Source of the DNA: Prolixibacteraceae bacterium
GTDB lineage: Bacteria; Bacteroidota; Bacteroidia; Bacteroidales; Prolixibacteraceae
Assembly: GCA_019163175.1 (NCBI GenBank)
Contig: JAFLKN010000015.1
Location: 1 to 64,000, forward strand
Reading direction: 5' to 3'
Length of the DNA stretch: 64,000 nucleotides
Position numbers and translations under genes: made by a program. Below are positions 36,392-44,899 of the stretch, in pieces. Below the pieces are notes generated by a model that had not been told where the DNA came from, ran no database searches, and saw only the letters and a program-made list of their open reading frames with translations. How positions within the stretch are numbered: position 1 is the first letter of the stretch; the number at the start of each line of letters is the position of its first letter.

Positions 36392-36883
36392 ATGTTTGAC
36401 GACGAAAACGAAGAAGTAGATCCTAAAGAACTACCTATCTATAAGAAGGGAATGGAAATTTTTGAGGTTGTAAATCGAATCTGCGAACTTATTCCGGATG
36501 AAGATGAAATGCTTGGTCATGTTAAAGGTATCATATTAGAAGATGCTATGCTTTTAACAGTAAAAATTGCCGGAGCAACTGGAGGTCAGTTGTACGACAT
36601 TAAAATGGAGTGCGCTGCCATTATCCGAAAGGCAGCACGTGAACTGATGATCCAAAATCACTCCCTCGAAATGTTTGGTTTCGAACATCTGGAATATTTT
36701 CAGATTGTCAGAGATTTGATTGAAGAATACCGTTTACTCTTCATCGATTGGGTGGCCGGATTTGACAAATGGGATTACATCATCGATCGCTGGGGTTTAT
36801 TTAATCCTCCGGGGGTTGGGCCGTTTGACAAAGATCCAGAGGATGATATTTCGTTCAATGGGTTTGATGATATTCATTCTTAA
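36392..36883 (+). CDS. Hypothetical helical protein
   Basis: A 163-residue acidic protein. Residues 15-135 are predicted by eye to be long helices (YKKGMEIFEVVNRICELIPD, LYDIKMECAAIIRKAAREL, YFQIVRDLIEEYRLLFIDWV), giving a four-helix-bundle look. The end (WGLFNPPGVGPFDKDPEDD) is proline- and aspartate-rich. It starts 6 bp after the HNH gene, so it may be the last gene of the operon, though similar proteins may also be ordinary chromosomal genes. Not recognised. Confidence 0.55.
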   Translation: MFDDENEEVDPKELPIYKKGMEIFEVVNRICELIPDEDEMLGHVKGIILEDAMLLTVKIAGATGGQLYDIKMECAAIIRKAARELMIQNHSLEMFGFEHLEYFQIVRDLIEEYRLLFIDWVAGFDKWDYIIDRWGLFNPPGVGPFDKDPEDDISFNGFDDIHS

Positions 36884-37185
36884 ATTCAGCCGTTAGGATT
36901 TAGTGCTATATGAGCTAACTGTTGTTCAAATTACCCCTTTTCATTATTCAGAATATCGTAAGAGCTTTTCTACTAATACTGTCACTTTTGGGGGACGGAT
37001 AACAACTGGAATTTGCTTAGTCGAAAAGTAAGCTGTACTCCAATAATTAGGTGTGTTGTGCAAATTCGATGACACTATACCCCTTTGAGAAATTTTTCAA
37101 AATGGGGAAATACCCCCCGGGGGTCTCCTGAACAATATTGGTTTAATCCTTCCTTTAAGAAAATAATTAGTACTCCTTGTCCAAC
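36884..37185. terminator. Convergent intergenic region with strong GC hairpins
   Basis: CCCC-TTTGA (37080-37088) pairs with TCAAA-(AT)-GGGG (37097-37107), and ACCCCCCGGGGGT follows about 37112-37124. The region separates the plus-strand operon end from the minus-strand ychJ-like gene and can end transcription from both sides, although T-tracts are weak. Confidence 0.4.
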
Positions 37186-37590
37186 TTAAAAATGCTCACC
37201 TGAGACATAAACCCATTTCTGGTTTTCTCGCTTGAATAGCGATTTCTCATGTCTTTCCTGCATTTTCCCAGCTTCCATGTACAAAGCCCGGAATTCAACA
37301 AAGCCGATATCATCACTTGCTTCTCCTGATTGAGTATTCAAAATCACGAGGCCCATCCAGTGAACTGATTCTGCCCATTTTTGGATGGATTTTCGCTCTT
37401 TTGCGGGACGTGTCTCCGAATGATGGCTTAGCATCAAATAATCGACATTTGTCAGGGTAAATGCCACATAACGCGATCGCATTAACTCCAGACAAGTTGT
37501 TGCATCTTTTTTCGCGCTAATGATCAATTCACAGCACTGATCGTAGGACTGACGAGATCCGCAAGGACATGACTTATTCATAATTCGCAT
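37186..37590 (-). CDS. ychJ: YchJ-family (UPF0225) protein with SEC-C zinc motif
   Basis: A 134-residue protein with the N-terminal SEC-C-like zinc motif SCPCGSRQSYDQCCE (C-x-C-(8)-C-C), the YchJ signature LELMRSRYVAFTLTNVDYL, and a C-terminal NTF2-like fold with FKRENQKWVYVSGEH. YchJ function is unknown; SEC-C motifs bind zinc and other proteins. Full family length is 130-160 residues. Two starts are possible, MRIMNKS or MNKS (37581). It is followed downstream by the defence operon in convergent orientation, so it marks the return to chromosomal housekeeping genes. Confidence 0.85.
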   Translation of the reverse strand: MRIMNKSCPCGSRQSYDQCCELIISAKKDATTCLELMRSRYVAFTLTNVDYLMLSHHSETRPAKERKSIQKWAESVHWMGLVILNTQSGEASDDIGFVEFRALYMEAGKMQERHEKSLFKRENQKWVYVSGEHF

Positions 37591-37621
37591 TTCTTATATT
37601 CAACAATCGGCATATTTCAAC

Positions 37622-38305
37622 TTACAATTTACTTAGCGCTTGATACAAGGGACAATCATTTACACTCATTTTCCCTTCTCTGTAATTAGCCAATAGGAGA
37701 ATTGACTGTTGAGAGAAGGATCTTCTTACAGCCCTGCGCTCCCCTTTAATACGGGCAATTTTCAGACTGTCGTATGCCGTAGTTTGATGTCGCATCCAAG
37801 CTATTACTGCCAAAGAAGCCCTTTCTTCAATGGGGATCATTTGGGTACGTGCCACTGTTCCACTGCCTACTGGTATTGCATGAGTAGTTACAGCTCTGGC
37901 GAGTTTCTTCCCCGTCTCCTTATAATCATCGTGAAAATTCAGGAAGGCTTCAATGGCTATACAAAATTCTTCTTCATATTGGCCTTGCTTCTTCTCCCTT
38001 CTGTCAAGTTCCGATATTCGCTTCTTCTTATAGTCCTCAGTTAAACGAACCGACCTAACTTCTTCCTGTGCACGGGTAATTGTATTTGCAGGTGCCCATA
38101 TTCCAAGCGAGATCGTTCGTTTTCCCTTCTTAACTTCAACCCTCCAAAACAGACCTTCTGAAGTAACTTTCCGGGTTAATCCTGTATCACCGGCTGGAAG
38201 AAAAGTCCAGCTCGCTGGAGAAACCAGAGATTCTCCCTTTTCTCCAATTAAACATCCATTGTTCCCTGGTCTTACGGTACGCTTACCTATCTCCATAATC
38301 TCCAT
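37622..38305 (-). CDS. DUF2293 domain protein
   Basis: Shows the DUF2293 pattern: LPAGDTGLTRKV (start), SLGIWAPANTI, FLNFHDDYKETGKKLARAVT, PVGSGTVARTQMIPIEERA and AVIAWMRHQTTAYDSLKI. The family is conserved and of unknown function. The longest frame begins with a GTG at 38332, but a TACTTTTG -7 box overlaps that region (38316-38323), so the ATG at 38305 (MEIMEIGKR) or 38296 is preferred; the protein is then about 227 residues. It lies 31 bp upstream of the ychJ-like gene on the same strand and is probably co-transcribed with it. Confidence 0.75.
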   Translation of the reverse strand: MEIMEIGKRTVRPGNNGCLIGEKGESLVSPASWTFLPAGDTGLTRKVTSEGLFWRVEVKKGKRTISLGIWAPANTITRAQEEVRSVRLTEDYKKKRISELDRREKKQGQYEEEFCIAIEAFLNFHDDYKETGKKLARAVTTHAIPVGSGTVARTQMIPIEERASLAVIAWMRHQTTAYDSLKIARIKGERRAVRRSFSQQSILLLANYREGKMSVNDCPLYQALSKL

Positions 38306-38315
38306 TTTCAGCTTA

Positions 38316-38323
38316 CAAAAGTA
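38316..38323 (-). promoter_or_regulatory. -7 box (TAnnTTTG) of the DUF2293 gene
   Basis: TACTTTTG on the minus strand, very close to the start codon, giving a short or nearly absent leader. Confidence 0.45.
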
Positions 38324-38332
38324 ACGTTTCAC

Positions 38333-39266
38333 TATAATCAGGAAAGGGCAGTCGGGGTAATAATCATCTGAACATGTCTTAAACCAGTTTCCAAGAAAGC
38401 TAAATTCTTCAAGCAGCCGCTAGGTATTTTGAAGTATTAGACTCACAAAGGGTTTTCTACGGGATTTTTCGAAGTTTTGTCTTTTGTATCGCAAGGGAAC
38501 AAACACACAAAAACTGGAACAGAAAGTAGCCGAAGTTTGGTTTGTTTAACATTAAATCTGATCAGGATTTTTTAGTCAAAAAAAGTCATTTTTTTTGAGT
38601 GGGTGCATGTATAATGCAACAACGATTTTAGTTTATGATTAGTGGTGATTTATTGCGCAATTCCAACTTAATTTTGGTGCCTTTTTTCATCTTTTCTTGA
38701 GAAAATTCTATTGTCACTTTGAACTAAAGATGAAATTTTTCTGGTTGATCAGGACCAGACAAAAGAAATGGCGTATTTCCACTAAAACCCACTAAAAAAT
38801 TGAGATTTTTCCCATTTGTGTATTCTGCACTTCGCGGCTATCAAAAAAGGTCACTTTTTGCCCAAAATAGTATTCTGAGGAATAGGAGTCCCTTACAATA
38901 ATGCAACAACGATTTTCATAGGTTTTGGGCTACCCAAAAATCACACACTTTCAAGCTTTTTTTACACAGTAAGGGCACAATTTCTTCACTTTTTTACTTT
39001 TTTTCGACTTTTCCAACACACCCTATAACCGCGATTGTTATATAAATTAAGAGACTAGGATTCTAAAATCGTATTCATTTTTTTTATAATCAACTTTATT
39101 ATAACAAAAGGGAATGCGGCTGAGTAGGGTCGGTGTTATATAATCGCGTTTGTTATAGCCTGTAATCCAAGGTATTTAACTAGCGAATTAGTCTGTACAA
39201 TTTGAAAATACTGTTGTTAAAAGGCGCAAGCTCTATTTTACTGCGGGCAAGTGTGAAATTAAATAT
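38333..39266. repeat. Gene-free repeat-rich region
   Basis: No convincing ORF. It contains a 19-bp exact direct repeat (ATAATGCAACAACGATTTT at 38611-38629 and 38898-38916), each preceded by a similar TCAAAAAAaGTCAtttt-like stretch (38575-38592 and 38841-38858), so a larger degenerate duplication is likely. It also contains an imperfect inverted repeat at 39023-39159. It sits between chromosomal genes and an integrase locus. Confidence 0.6.
39023..39159. repeat. MITE-like imperfect terminal inverted repeat
   Basis: CTATAAC-CGCGATT-GTTATATAA (39023-39045) matches, inverted with two small indels, TGTTATATAATCGCG-TTTGTTATAG (39134-39159). The 137-bp unit encloses no ORF. It may be a small non-autonomous element or an att-like structure. 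Confidence 0.4.
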
Positions 39267-39483
39267 TTAATTAGCCCACTTTAATAATCGTATACTATCA
39301 CCTACCTGAAAATCGTATAACCTACTACAAACAAAAGCCGCACCATTTTTAATCGAATATTCAAACCCTTCCAGAAATGGTATGGCTCCAGCAGCATTTG
39401 TTTTAAAAGCAATTCAGGGGATGTTTACATTTTTAATCAATTCAGCAAATTCTTCTTGCTTTCGGCACCAAAGGTTCTAATGA
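39267..39483 (-). pseudogene. Fragment of an unidentified gene
   Basis: On the minus strand a frame reads NLWCRKQEEFAELIKNVNIP, a stop (TGA), then IAFKTNAAGAIPFLEGFE and on to SIRLLKWAN and TAA. The composition and lack of stops after the TGA look like a decayed coding sequence. Another in-frame TAG lies upstream. Not recognised. Confidence 0.4.
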
Positions 39484-39634
39484 AATTTCATGTATTTTCA
39501 ATTTCAATTAGATGTACAGACCAGTAGATATCATTATGAAAGGACTTAAAGTAAAAGTCCGGATCCAACTTCCAGGATTATGTCGTAACCCGGTTTTTCG
39601 TTACATTAGATGAGGTTTCAATCGGATTCCACTC

Positions 39635-39919
39635 CTACACCCCTTTCAATCCAACTTTAACTAAATTAGATTTAATAAACAATTCTCTTTCTTCCTTAGG
39701 ATACCAGATCTTATTGCCAATTTGCACATACCCTATTTTCCCTTCAGCTCTCCATTCAGCTAGTGTTCGTAGTGAAACTTTCCAATTCCGAGTTAAGTCT
39801 GAATTATCCCACATTTCATCACTATCTCTGCTTTTTTTGATGTCTGTCAACTCATTTCTTATGAATTGAATTTGATCAAATAACTCTTTATGCAAATTTT
39901 CAAGTTCCTTATTCCACAT
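39635..39919 (-). CDS. HTH_17-type DNA-binding protein (excisionase family)
   Basis: A 94-residue protein. The N-terminal third is a helix (LHKELFDQIQFIRNELTDIK), and residues 45-90 (WKVSLRTLAEWRAEGKIGYV, then WYPKEERELFI) form the winged helix-turn-helix typical of excisionase-like proteins next to Bacteroidota integrases. It lies 1 bp from the other HTH gene and downstream of the integrase, as in CTnDOT-like and other conjugative or mobilisable elements. A role as regulator or recombination directionality factor is inferred. Confidence 0.75.
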   Translation of the reverse strand: MWNKELENLHKELFDQIQFIRNELTDIKKSRDSDEMWDNSDLTRNWKVSLRTLAEWRAEGKIGYVQIGNKIWYPKEERELFIKSNLVKVGLKGV

Positions 39920-39920
39920 A

Positions 39921-40139
39921 TTAGGCCTGATTTATCTTTATATTTCTACCAGCCAACAATGATTCAAAAATTTCACCTTCTTGATAAAACCAGGTAGAAC
40001 CTAATTTATAGGCGGGGAGTGTCTTGTTAATTCTCATTGTTTGTAAAGTACTATCCGAGATTCCTAACATTTCCCTTACATCACTGCTTCTAAGCCACTT
40101 TATTGGCTTTTCATCACTTCTCATCTGTTTATTATCCAT
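39921..40139 (-). CDS. HTH_17-type DNA-binding protein (excisionase family)
   Basis: A 72-residue protein with a compact winged helix-turn-helix: WLRSSDVREMLGISDSTLQT, then LPAYKLGSTWFYQEGEIFE. This is the classical excisionase-like fold used by Bacteroidota elements for excision control. Its TAG/ATG junction with the next HTH gene suggests translational coupling. The integrase gene lies upstream on the same strand with a 147-bp gap. Confidence 0.78.
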   Translation of the reverse strand: MDNKQMRSDEKPIKWLRSSDVREMLGISDSTLQTMRINKTLPAYKLGSTWFYQEGEIFESLLAGRNIKINQA

Positions 40140-40286
40140 TACTTATTTTTTTGTTGTTACATTAACAATATAATAACAAAAAATAACGAATCAAACAAGA
40201 CATCTGGGTAAAATTTTAATGAATTAACACATTTCATTGAAGAAGTTTTGTGCTTCTGAATTGAATAACTTAGTGGCCATGGCTTT

Positions 40287-41543
40287 TTACGATATTCTCG
40301 TGCCCCTTATTTGTTCAGTGCCCAGATTTTTTCCATTTAGGGCTTTCTCAAGCTGTTCCATATCCTTTGAAATTTTCGTATCAACCACTTTACTGTAGAT
40401 CTGAGTTGTTTTTAGGGAAGTGTGTCCAAGCATTTTTGACACTGTTTCAATTGGAACTCCATTTGTCAATGTTACTGTAGTTGCAAAGGTATGGCGTCCC
40501 AAATGCATAGTTATATGTTTGTTTATTTCACACAATTCAGCAATCTCAGATAAATATGAGTTAAGTTTCTGATTACTTCTTATTGGTAACAATTTATTTT
40601 CTGAAACGCATTCAGGATCGTCACTATACTTTTCAATGGTTGCCAAAGCCTGAGATAACAAAGGAATACTGGCACGGGTGCCTGTTTTTTCGCGATAATA
40701 GATTATCCAACTTTTCCCATTTATACCTTTTGAAATACTCTCACGAGTTAACAACTTTAAATCTGAATAAGCTAAACCTGTATAACAGACAAAAATAAAA
40801 ACATCACGCACTTGCTCTAAGCGTTTGATCCTGAATACATGGTTTTCAATTCTGTTAAGCTCATCCGAAGAAAGATAACCACGGCTTACTTCTTTACTTG
40901 CTGTTTTATGTTGTGAAAAAGGATCTCTTTCCATATAACCCATAAGCATCGCAAAGTGGATCACTTTCTTAAGCTGTTTGAGATGCTTCATTACAGTGTT
41001 GTGGACAATATTAAAATTGGTTTTTAAATAAATTTCGAAACGGCGAATGAAAAGGAGATCTAATTTTGATAGCGCAATGTCGTTACAAACGTAATCCTGA
41101 TTTAGGAATAACTTAAGTCTTATCAAAGTGTTTGTATATTGATCAATTGTGCTACGCTTATATTTTTGGCCTTCCTCCTGCTTAATCAAAACATTATTCA
41201 TTTCAAAAACCTGCACGAGGTAATATTTCTTCACGTCTTTCCCCATCAGGGAATCCTTCAATCTTGAGGCGGTAATTTCTTCGCCCTTTTCCGTGAAAGA
41301 ATTAAAATCCCGGTTTATTCGATTCTCCAATCCATCCAAATAATCATTCAGAATTCTAGCTGATTCTGATCGGCCTTTCACGCGCTGTGTACCTGAATCC
41401 CATTTAGAAAGTTCAACTTTCTTGTTTGTCGAGATTTCGGCCCGCTTTCCATTCACCGTTATTCTAAGATAAATTGGGGCTTCGCCTGCACTATCTTTTT
41501 TGTTCCTTCTCACGATGAATAAAATACTGAGTTCGTAATTCAT
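40287..41543 (-). CDS. Tyrosine recombinase, IntDOT-like (mobile element integrase)
   Basis: A 418-residue integrase: an arm-binding N-terminal domain (begins MNYELSILFIVRR), SAM-like core-binding domain (about 105-205) and catalytic domain (about 215-400). The first catalytic box reads CYTGLAYSDLKLLT without the usual arginine, a known feature of IntDOT-type enzymes. The rest is intact: HLGRHTFATT (H-x-x-R), MLGHTSLKTTQIYSKV (GHT and the tyrosine). It lies 255 bp from tRNA-Asn, whose 3' end faces it. No matching att repeat was found, so the element boundaries stay open. No transfer or cargo gene remains nearby, so the element is probably a remnant. Confidence 0.88.
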   Translation of the reverse strand: MNYELSILFIVRRNKKDSAGEAPIYLRITVNGKRAEISTNKKVELSKWDSGTQRVKGRSESARILNDYLDGLENRINRDFNSFTEKGEEITASRLKDSLMGKDVKKYYLVQVFEMNNVLIKQEEGQKYKRSTIDQYTNTLIRLKLFLNQDYVCNDIALSKLDLLFIRRFEIYLKTNFNIVHNTVMKHLKQLKKVIHFAMLMGYMERDPFSQHKTASKEVSRGYLSSDELNRIENHVFRIKRLEQVRDVFIFVCYTGLAYSDLKLLTRESISKGINGKSWIIYYREKTGTRASIPLLSQALATIEKYSDDPECVSENKLLPIRSNQKLNSYLSEIAELCEINKHITMHLGRHTFATTVTLTNGVPIETVSKMLGHTSLKTTQIYSKVVDTKISKDMEQLEKALNGKNLGTEQIRGTRIS

Positions 41544-41735
41544 TTTATTTGCATTAAGTCAATACATTAATTTACTCAAAATCGATGAAAATTTGAAGTG
41601 CAAAATGATGCAATAGAATGCAAATAATGAAGTAGTTACAGCGGCATTCGGGACCTATTTCTGATTTTAAAAAATAGGTCCCGAATTGTACACCTTTATT
41701 TCGAGGAAAATCGTGAATTTCACTGGTTGGTAAAA

Positions 41736-41771
41736 ACAAAAAACGCCTGAAATTCATTGATTTCAAGCGTT
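41736..41771 (-). terminator. Intrinsic terminator of tRNA-Asn
   Basis: AACGCCTGAAAT (41742-41753) pairs with ATTTCAAGCGTT (41760-41771) with one G-U wobble, and the minus-strand reading continues into a T-rich run. It lies 27 bp after the tRNA 3' end. Confidence 0.6.
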
Positions 41772-41797
41772 ATTGTGAATTTTACTTATCAAATAGG

Positions 41798-41871
41798 CTC
41801 TCCAGGTAGGACTTGAACCTACGACCTACGGATTAACAGTCCGCCGCTCTAACCAACTGAGCTACTAGAGA
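41798..41871 (-). tRNA. tRNA-Asn (GTT)
   Basis: Reverse complement folds as a cloverleaf: acceptor stem TCTCTAG/CTGGAGA, D arm AGCTCAGTTGG, anticodon loop CTGTTAA with GTT, T arm GGTTCAAGTCC. The 74-nt count includes the discriminator G. No CCA is encoded. It lies beside the IntDOT-like integrase and two genes from asnS, which charges it. Confidence 0.95.
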
Positions 41872-41958
41872 ATTTGATTTTGGCTTCTCAGCCGTACTTT
41901 GTGAGTGGTTTTACTTTTAAAGCGTTGCAAAAATAGTAGCTTTTCCGAAAAGAAAAAA

Positions 41959-41966
41959 TATTTTTG
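41959..41966 (+). promoter_or_regulatory. -7 box (TAnnTTTG) of the PfkB-family kinase gene
   Basis: TATTTTTG ends 15 bp before ATG 41982, so the leader is very short. Confidence 0.45.
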
Positions 41967-41981
41967 CAAAAAAATATTTTC

Positions 41982-42995
41982 ATGAAACCATTTACTGGCG
42001 CACAAATCAAGAAAAAATCGGTTCTCGGAATCGGGAATGCCCTTATTGACGTTTTGATTACTATTACAGATGATGCTGTATTACAAAAATTTGGACTTCC
42101 CAAAGGAAGCATGACACTAGTGGATGCAATTCTTTCGGCTGAGATAAAAAAAGAAACAAAAAATAGTACACGAAGTATTCAAACCGGAGGTTCTGCTGCC
42201 AATACAGTGCATGGAATCGCAAAATTGGGGGGTCGATGTGGTTACATCGGTAAGATTTCGGAAGATGAATTTGGAAATTTTTATCTTGAAGACTTCAGGA
42301 ATAACAATATCAATACCCACTTTTGCTACAGCGAAACCGGAACTGGTCATGCTACCGGATTAATCAGTCCAGATTCCGAGCGAACCTTTGGTACATATTT
42401 GGGTGCTGCTATGGAATTGACTGCAGAAGAGATGACTCACGAAATCTTTTGCGAATATGGTATTCTGCATATCGAAGGTTACCTGGTCCAAAACCATGCA
42501 TTGATTGAAGCTGCGATGAGTATAGCCAAACAAAACGGGTTGCTGGTTTCGATTGACATGGCAAGTTTTAATATTGTGGAAGCAAACATCAATTTTCTTC
42601 ACCGTATTATTCATGAATATGTGGACATCGTTTTTGCCAACGAAGAGGAAGCAACATCGCTGACAGGCAAAAATCCGGAAGAAGCATTACTTGAAATTGC
42701 TGAAATGTGCGCTATCGCAGTTGTAAAACTTGGAGCTCACGGTTCTCTGATTAAGTCGGGCGATCGCATCATCCGCATTGATGCTATTTCTGCAAAAAGT
42801 ATCGACACTACAGGCGCCGGCGATATTTATGCCGCTGGATTTCTTTATGCCCTGACAGAAAATCTCGATCTCGAAGTAGCAGGAAAAATAGGTTCATTAC
42901 TTGCCGGGAATGTGGTTGAAATAATAGGTGCCAAAATCCCGGAGGAAACATGGAACAAGCTTCTCCCTCAAATAGGATTGCTTAAAAAGAGTTGA
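41982..42995 (+). CDS. PfkB-family sugar/nucleoside kinase (adenosine-kinase-like)
   Basis: Start moved to ATG 41982 (MKPFTGAQIKKK), because the longer frame begins at a TTG overlapping the -7 box; the protein is 337 residues. PfkB features: GIGNALIDVL (N-terminal strand), TGGSAANTVHGIAKLGG (substrate-binding region), and DTTGAGDIYAAGFLYAL (ATP/anion-hole and catalytic Asp). This pattern, including the DV-type start, is closest to adenosine-kinase-like Bacteroidota enzymes that phosphorylate a nucleoside or sugar with ATP. The exact substrate is not visible. It is cytosolic and lies between tRNA-Asn and asnS. Confidence 0.85.
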   Translation: MKPFTGAQIKKKSVLGIGNALIDVLITITDDAVLQKFGLPKGSMTLVDAILSAEIKKETKNSTRSIQTGGSAANTVHGIAKLGGRCGYIGKISEDEFGNFYLEDFRNNNINTHFCYSETGTGHATGLISPDSERTFGTYLGAAMELTAEEMTHEIFCEYGILHIEGYLVQNHALIEAAMSIAKQNGLLVSIDMASFNIVEANINFLHRIIHEYVDIVFANEEEATSLTGKNPEEALLEIAEMCAIAVVKLGAHGSLIKSGDRIIRIDAISAKSIDTTGAGDIYAAGFLYALTENLDLEVAGKIGSLLAGNVVEIIGAKIPEETWNKLLPQIGLLKKS

Positions 42996-43074
42996 TCCAT
43001 CAATCAGAATCTTAAATTATTCTAACCTGACCCTAGTTTTATAGGGGGCGTCAGTAATATCAGCGATAAAAACA

Positions 43075-43082
43075 TATTTTTG
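43075..43082 (+). promoter_or_regulatory. -7 box (TAnnTTTG) of asnS
   Basis: TATTTTTG followed by TACACA, 31 bp before the start codon. Confidence 0.45.
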
Positions 43083-43113
43083 TACACATTAAAATTAGCA
43101 AACAACATACAGC

Positions 43114-44550
43114 ATGAAACGACTGAAAATCAAAGAAATCCTGAAGGGAGAATTAATTGGACAACAGGTAGTTGTAAAAGGTTGGGTACGAACCAAAAGA
43201 GGTAGCAAAAACGTCAATTTTATAGCGTTAAATGACGGTTCGACAATTCACAACCTTCAGGTTGTTGCTGATGTTGAAAAATTAGGTGAAGAATTACTGA
43301 AAGATATCAATACAAGTGCTGCTTTAGGTATCACCGGAGAATTGGTTGCTTCTCAGGGAAGCGGTCAGGCTGTTGAACTGAATGCCACTGAAATCATAAT
43401 TTACGGCAAATCCGATCCGGACAAATACCCGATTCAGCCCAAAAAACATAGCCTCGAATTTTTACGTGAAAACGCTCATTTGCGATTCCGCACGGCAACT
43501 TTCAGCGCCATATTCCGCATTCGTCATGCTATGGCTTTTGCTATTCACAGCTATTTCAACAGCAAAGGTTTTGTGTATCTGCACACGCCAATTGTTACCG
43601 GATCTGATGCCGAAGGTGCCGGACAAATGTTCCGCGTTACCACGCTCGACGCTAAAAATCCACCACTTTTGGAAGATGGATCGATCGACTACTCTCAGGA
43701 TTTTTTTGGAAAACCAACCAATTTAACGGTTTCTGGTCAGTTAGAAGGCGAGCTCGGTGCAACTGCTTTGGGCGAAATCTATACGTTCGGACCAACATTC
43801 CGTGCCGAGAATTCAAATACCGCCCGTCACCTGGCTGAGTTCTGGATGATTGAGCCTGAAATGGCATTCTACGAACTTCAGGACAACATGGATTTAGCTG
43901 AAGATTTCCTGAAAAGCCTGATTAAATACGCGCTGGAAAATTGTATGGACGATTTAGAATTCCTGAGCAAACGTCTTCAGGAAGAAGAAAAAAATAAACC
44001 TATGGATGAACGTTCGATGGAACTGGTTGAAAAACTTCGGTTTGTTTTGGAGAACGATTTCATTCGTTTGCCTTATACCGAAGCCATCGAAATACTGAGA
44101 AACTCGAATCATTACAAAAAGAATAAATTTCAGTATCCGGTTGATTGGGGAACCGATTTGCAAAGCGAACACGAACGCTACCTGGTTGAAAAACACTTTA
44201 AAAAACCTGTTATCCTGATCAATTATCCGAAGGAAATTAAGGCTTTCTACATGAAACAAAACGCCGATGGCAAAACGGTTGCTGCGATGGATGTGTTATT
44301 CCCCGGAATTGGTGAAATCATTGGTGGTTCGCAGCGCGAAGAAGACCTCGACAAATTGGTTACACGAATGGATGAAATGGGAATTCCTACCCACGAAATG
44401 GACTGGTATCTGGATACCCGCCGTTTCGGAACTGTGCCTCATGCCGGCTTCGGTCTTGGCTTCGAACGTTTGCTCCTATTTGTAACAGGAATGGGAAATA
44501 TTCGCGACGTAATTGCATTCCCACGTACACCAAAGAATGCAGAATTCTAA
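43114..44550 (+). CDS. asnS: Asparaginyl-tRNA synthetase
   Basis: A 478-residue class IIb synthetase of normal length. The N-terminal OB-fold ([19 protein letters not shown]) binds the anticodon; the catalytic core has motif 2 ([20 protein letters not shown], with the Arg for ATP) and motif 3 ([20 protein letters not shown]). It joins asparagine to tRNA-Asn in the cytosol. It ends with a perfect 18-bp terminator. AsnRS rather than AspRS is supported by the overall AsnRS layout (motif spacing and the short C-terminus); the tRNA-Asn gene lies 1.2 kb upstream. Confidence 0.95.
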   Translation: MKRLKIKEILKGELIGQQVVVKGWVRTKRGSKNVNFIALNDGSTIHNLQVVADVEKLGEELLKDINTSAALGITGELVASQGSGQAVELNATEIIIYGKSDPDKYPIQPKKHSLEFLRENAHLRFRTATFSAIFRIRHAMAFAIHSYFNSKGFVYLHTPIVTGSDAEGAGQMFRVTTLDAKNPPLLEDGSIDYSQDFFGKPTNLTVSGQLEGELGATALGEIYTFGPTFRAENSNTARHLAEFWMIEPEMAFYELQDNMDLAEDFLKSLIKYALENCMDDLEFLSKRLQEEEKNKPMDERSMELVEKLRFVLENDFIRLPYTEAIEILRNSNHYKKNKFQYPVDWGTDLQSEHERYLVEKHFKKPVILINYPKEIKAFYMKQNADGKTVAAMDVLFPGIGEIIGGSQREEDLDKLVTRMDEMGIPTHEMDWYLDTRRFGTVPHAGFGLGFERLLLFVTGMGNIRDVIAFPRTPKNAEF

Positions 44551-44571
44551 AACGAGAATTCTGTAAGCAAA

Positions 44572-44612
44572 AAAAGAGGCCTGAAATCATTAACTGATTT
44601 CAGGCCTCTTTT
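44572..44612. terminator. Bidirectional intrinsic terminator between asnS and the short-peptide gene
   Basis: Perfect 18-bp stem AAAAGAGGCCTGAAATCA (44572-44589) with TGATTTCAGGCCTCTTTT (44595-44612), loop TTAAC. A/T runs on both sides allow action on both convergent genes. Confidence 0.85.
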
Positions 44613-44629
44613 GTCGAACTTAAGTAATA

Positions 44630-44899
44630 CTATTTCCAAATTCCGTTATCTTTCGATCCGTTTTGTTTGTTCGTATTAACTTGCTGATGATTACTGTGGT
44701 TACTGTGTCTGTGGCTATGTACAGGACTTGTAGTTGGAGAATTACGCCCTGCCTGTGCAGGATTATTCAGTAAAAGCATCATTGTTGCCGCTGAAACAGC
44801 CATATACCCAGTCTTTTTAATCGCTTCCTTGCGAGATATTGGTTTACTTGCAATATCTGCAACGGTCTTCTTTGCCAAATTTTCGATTTCTTTTTTCAT
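44630..44899 (-). CDS. Short exported or precursor-like peptide with His/Asn/Ser-rich tail
   Basis: An 89-residue protein. A charged N-terminus (MKKEIENLAKKTVADIASKP) is followed by ISRKEAIKKTG and a hydrophobic stretch YMAVSAATMMLLLNN, ending PAQA (a likely cleavage site near 50), which resembles a Tat-like or Sec signal. The rest is low complexity: SPVHSHRHSNHSNHQQVNTN, with a final GIWK. It is divergent from a HprK-like kinase and nucleotidyltransferase, genes known from peptide-tailoring loci, so it may be a peptide precursor; this is inference. A purine-rich AAAGAG ribosome binding site precedes the ATG. Confidence 0.55.
   Translation of the reverse strand: MKKEIENLAKKTVADIASKPISRKEAIKKTGYMAVSAATMMLLLNNPAQAGRNSPTTSPVHSHRHSNHSNHQQVNTNKQNGSKDNGIWK

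Noticed and set aside
38333-39266. CRISPR array
   Set aside because: Only two copies of a 19-bp repeat, 287 bp apart, and no cas genes.
39635-40139. Toxin-antitoxin pair
   Set aside because: Both proteins have excisionase-like HTH folds; neither shows a toxin motif.
41798-41871. tRNA-Asn as att site of the IntDOT-like integrase
   Set aside because: No second copy of the tRNA 3' end was found to the left; IntDOT-type enzymes usually use other short sites.
12561-41871. One single genomic island from the integrase remnant to tRNA-Asn
   Set aside because: ychJ-like and DUF2293 genes in between look chromosomal, and no matching end repeats were found.
44541-44562. AGAATTCT repeat at the asnS end as regulatory site
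   Set aside because: It overlaps the last codons of asnS and is just a short palindrome repeated once.
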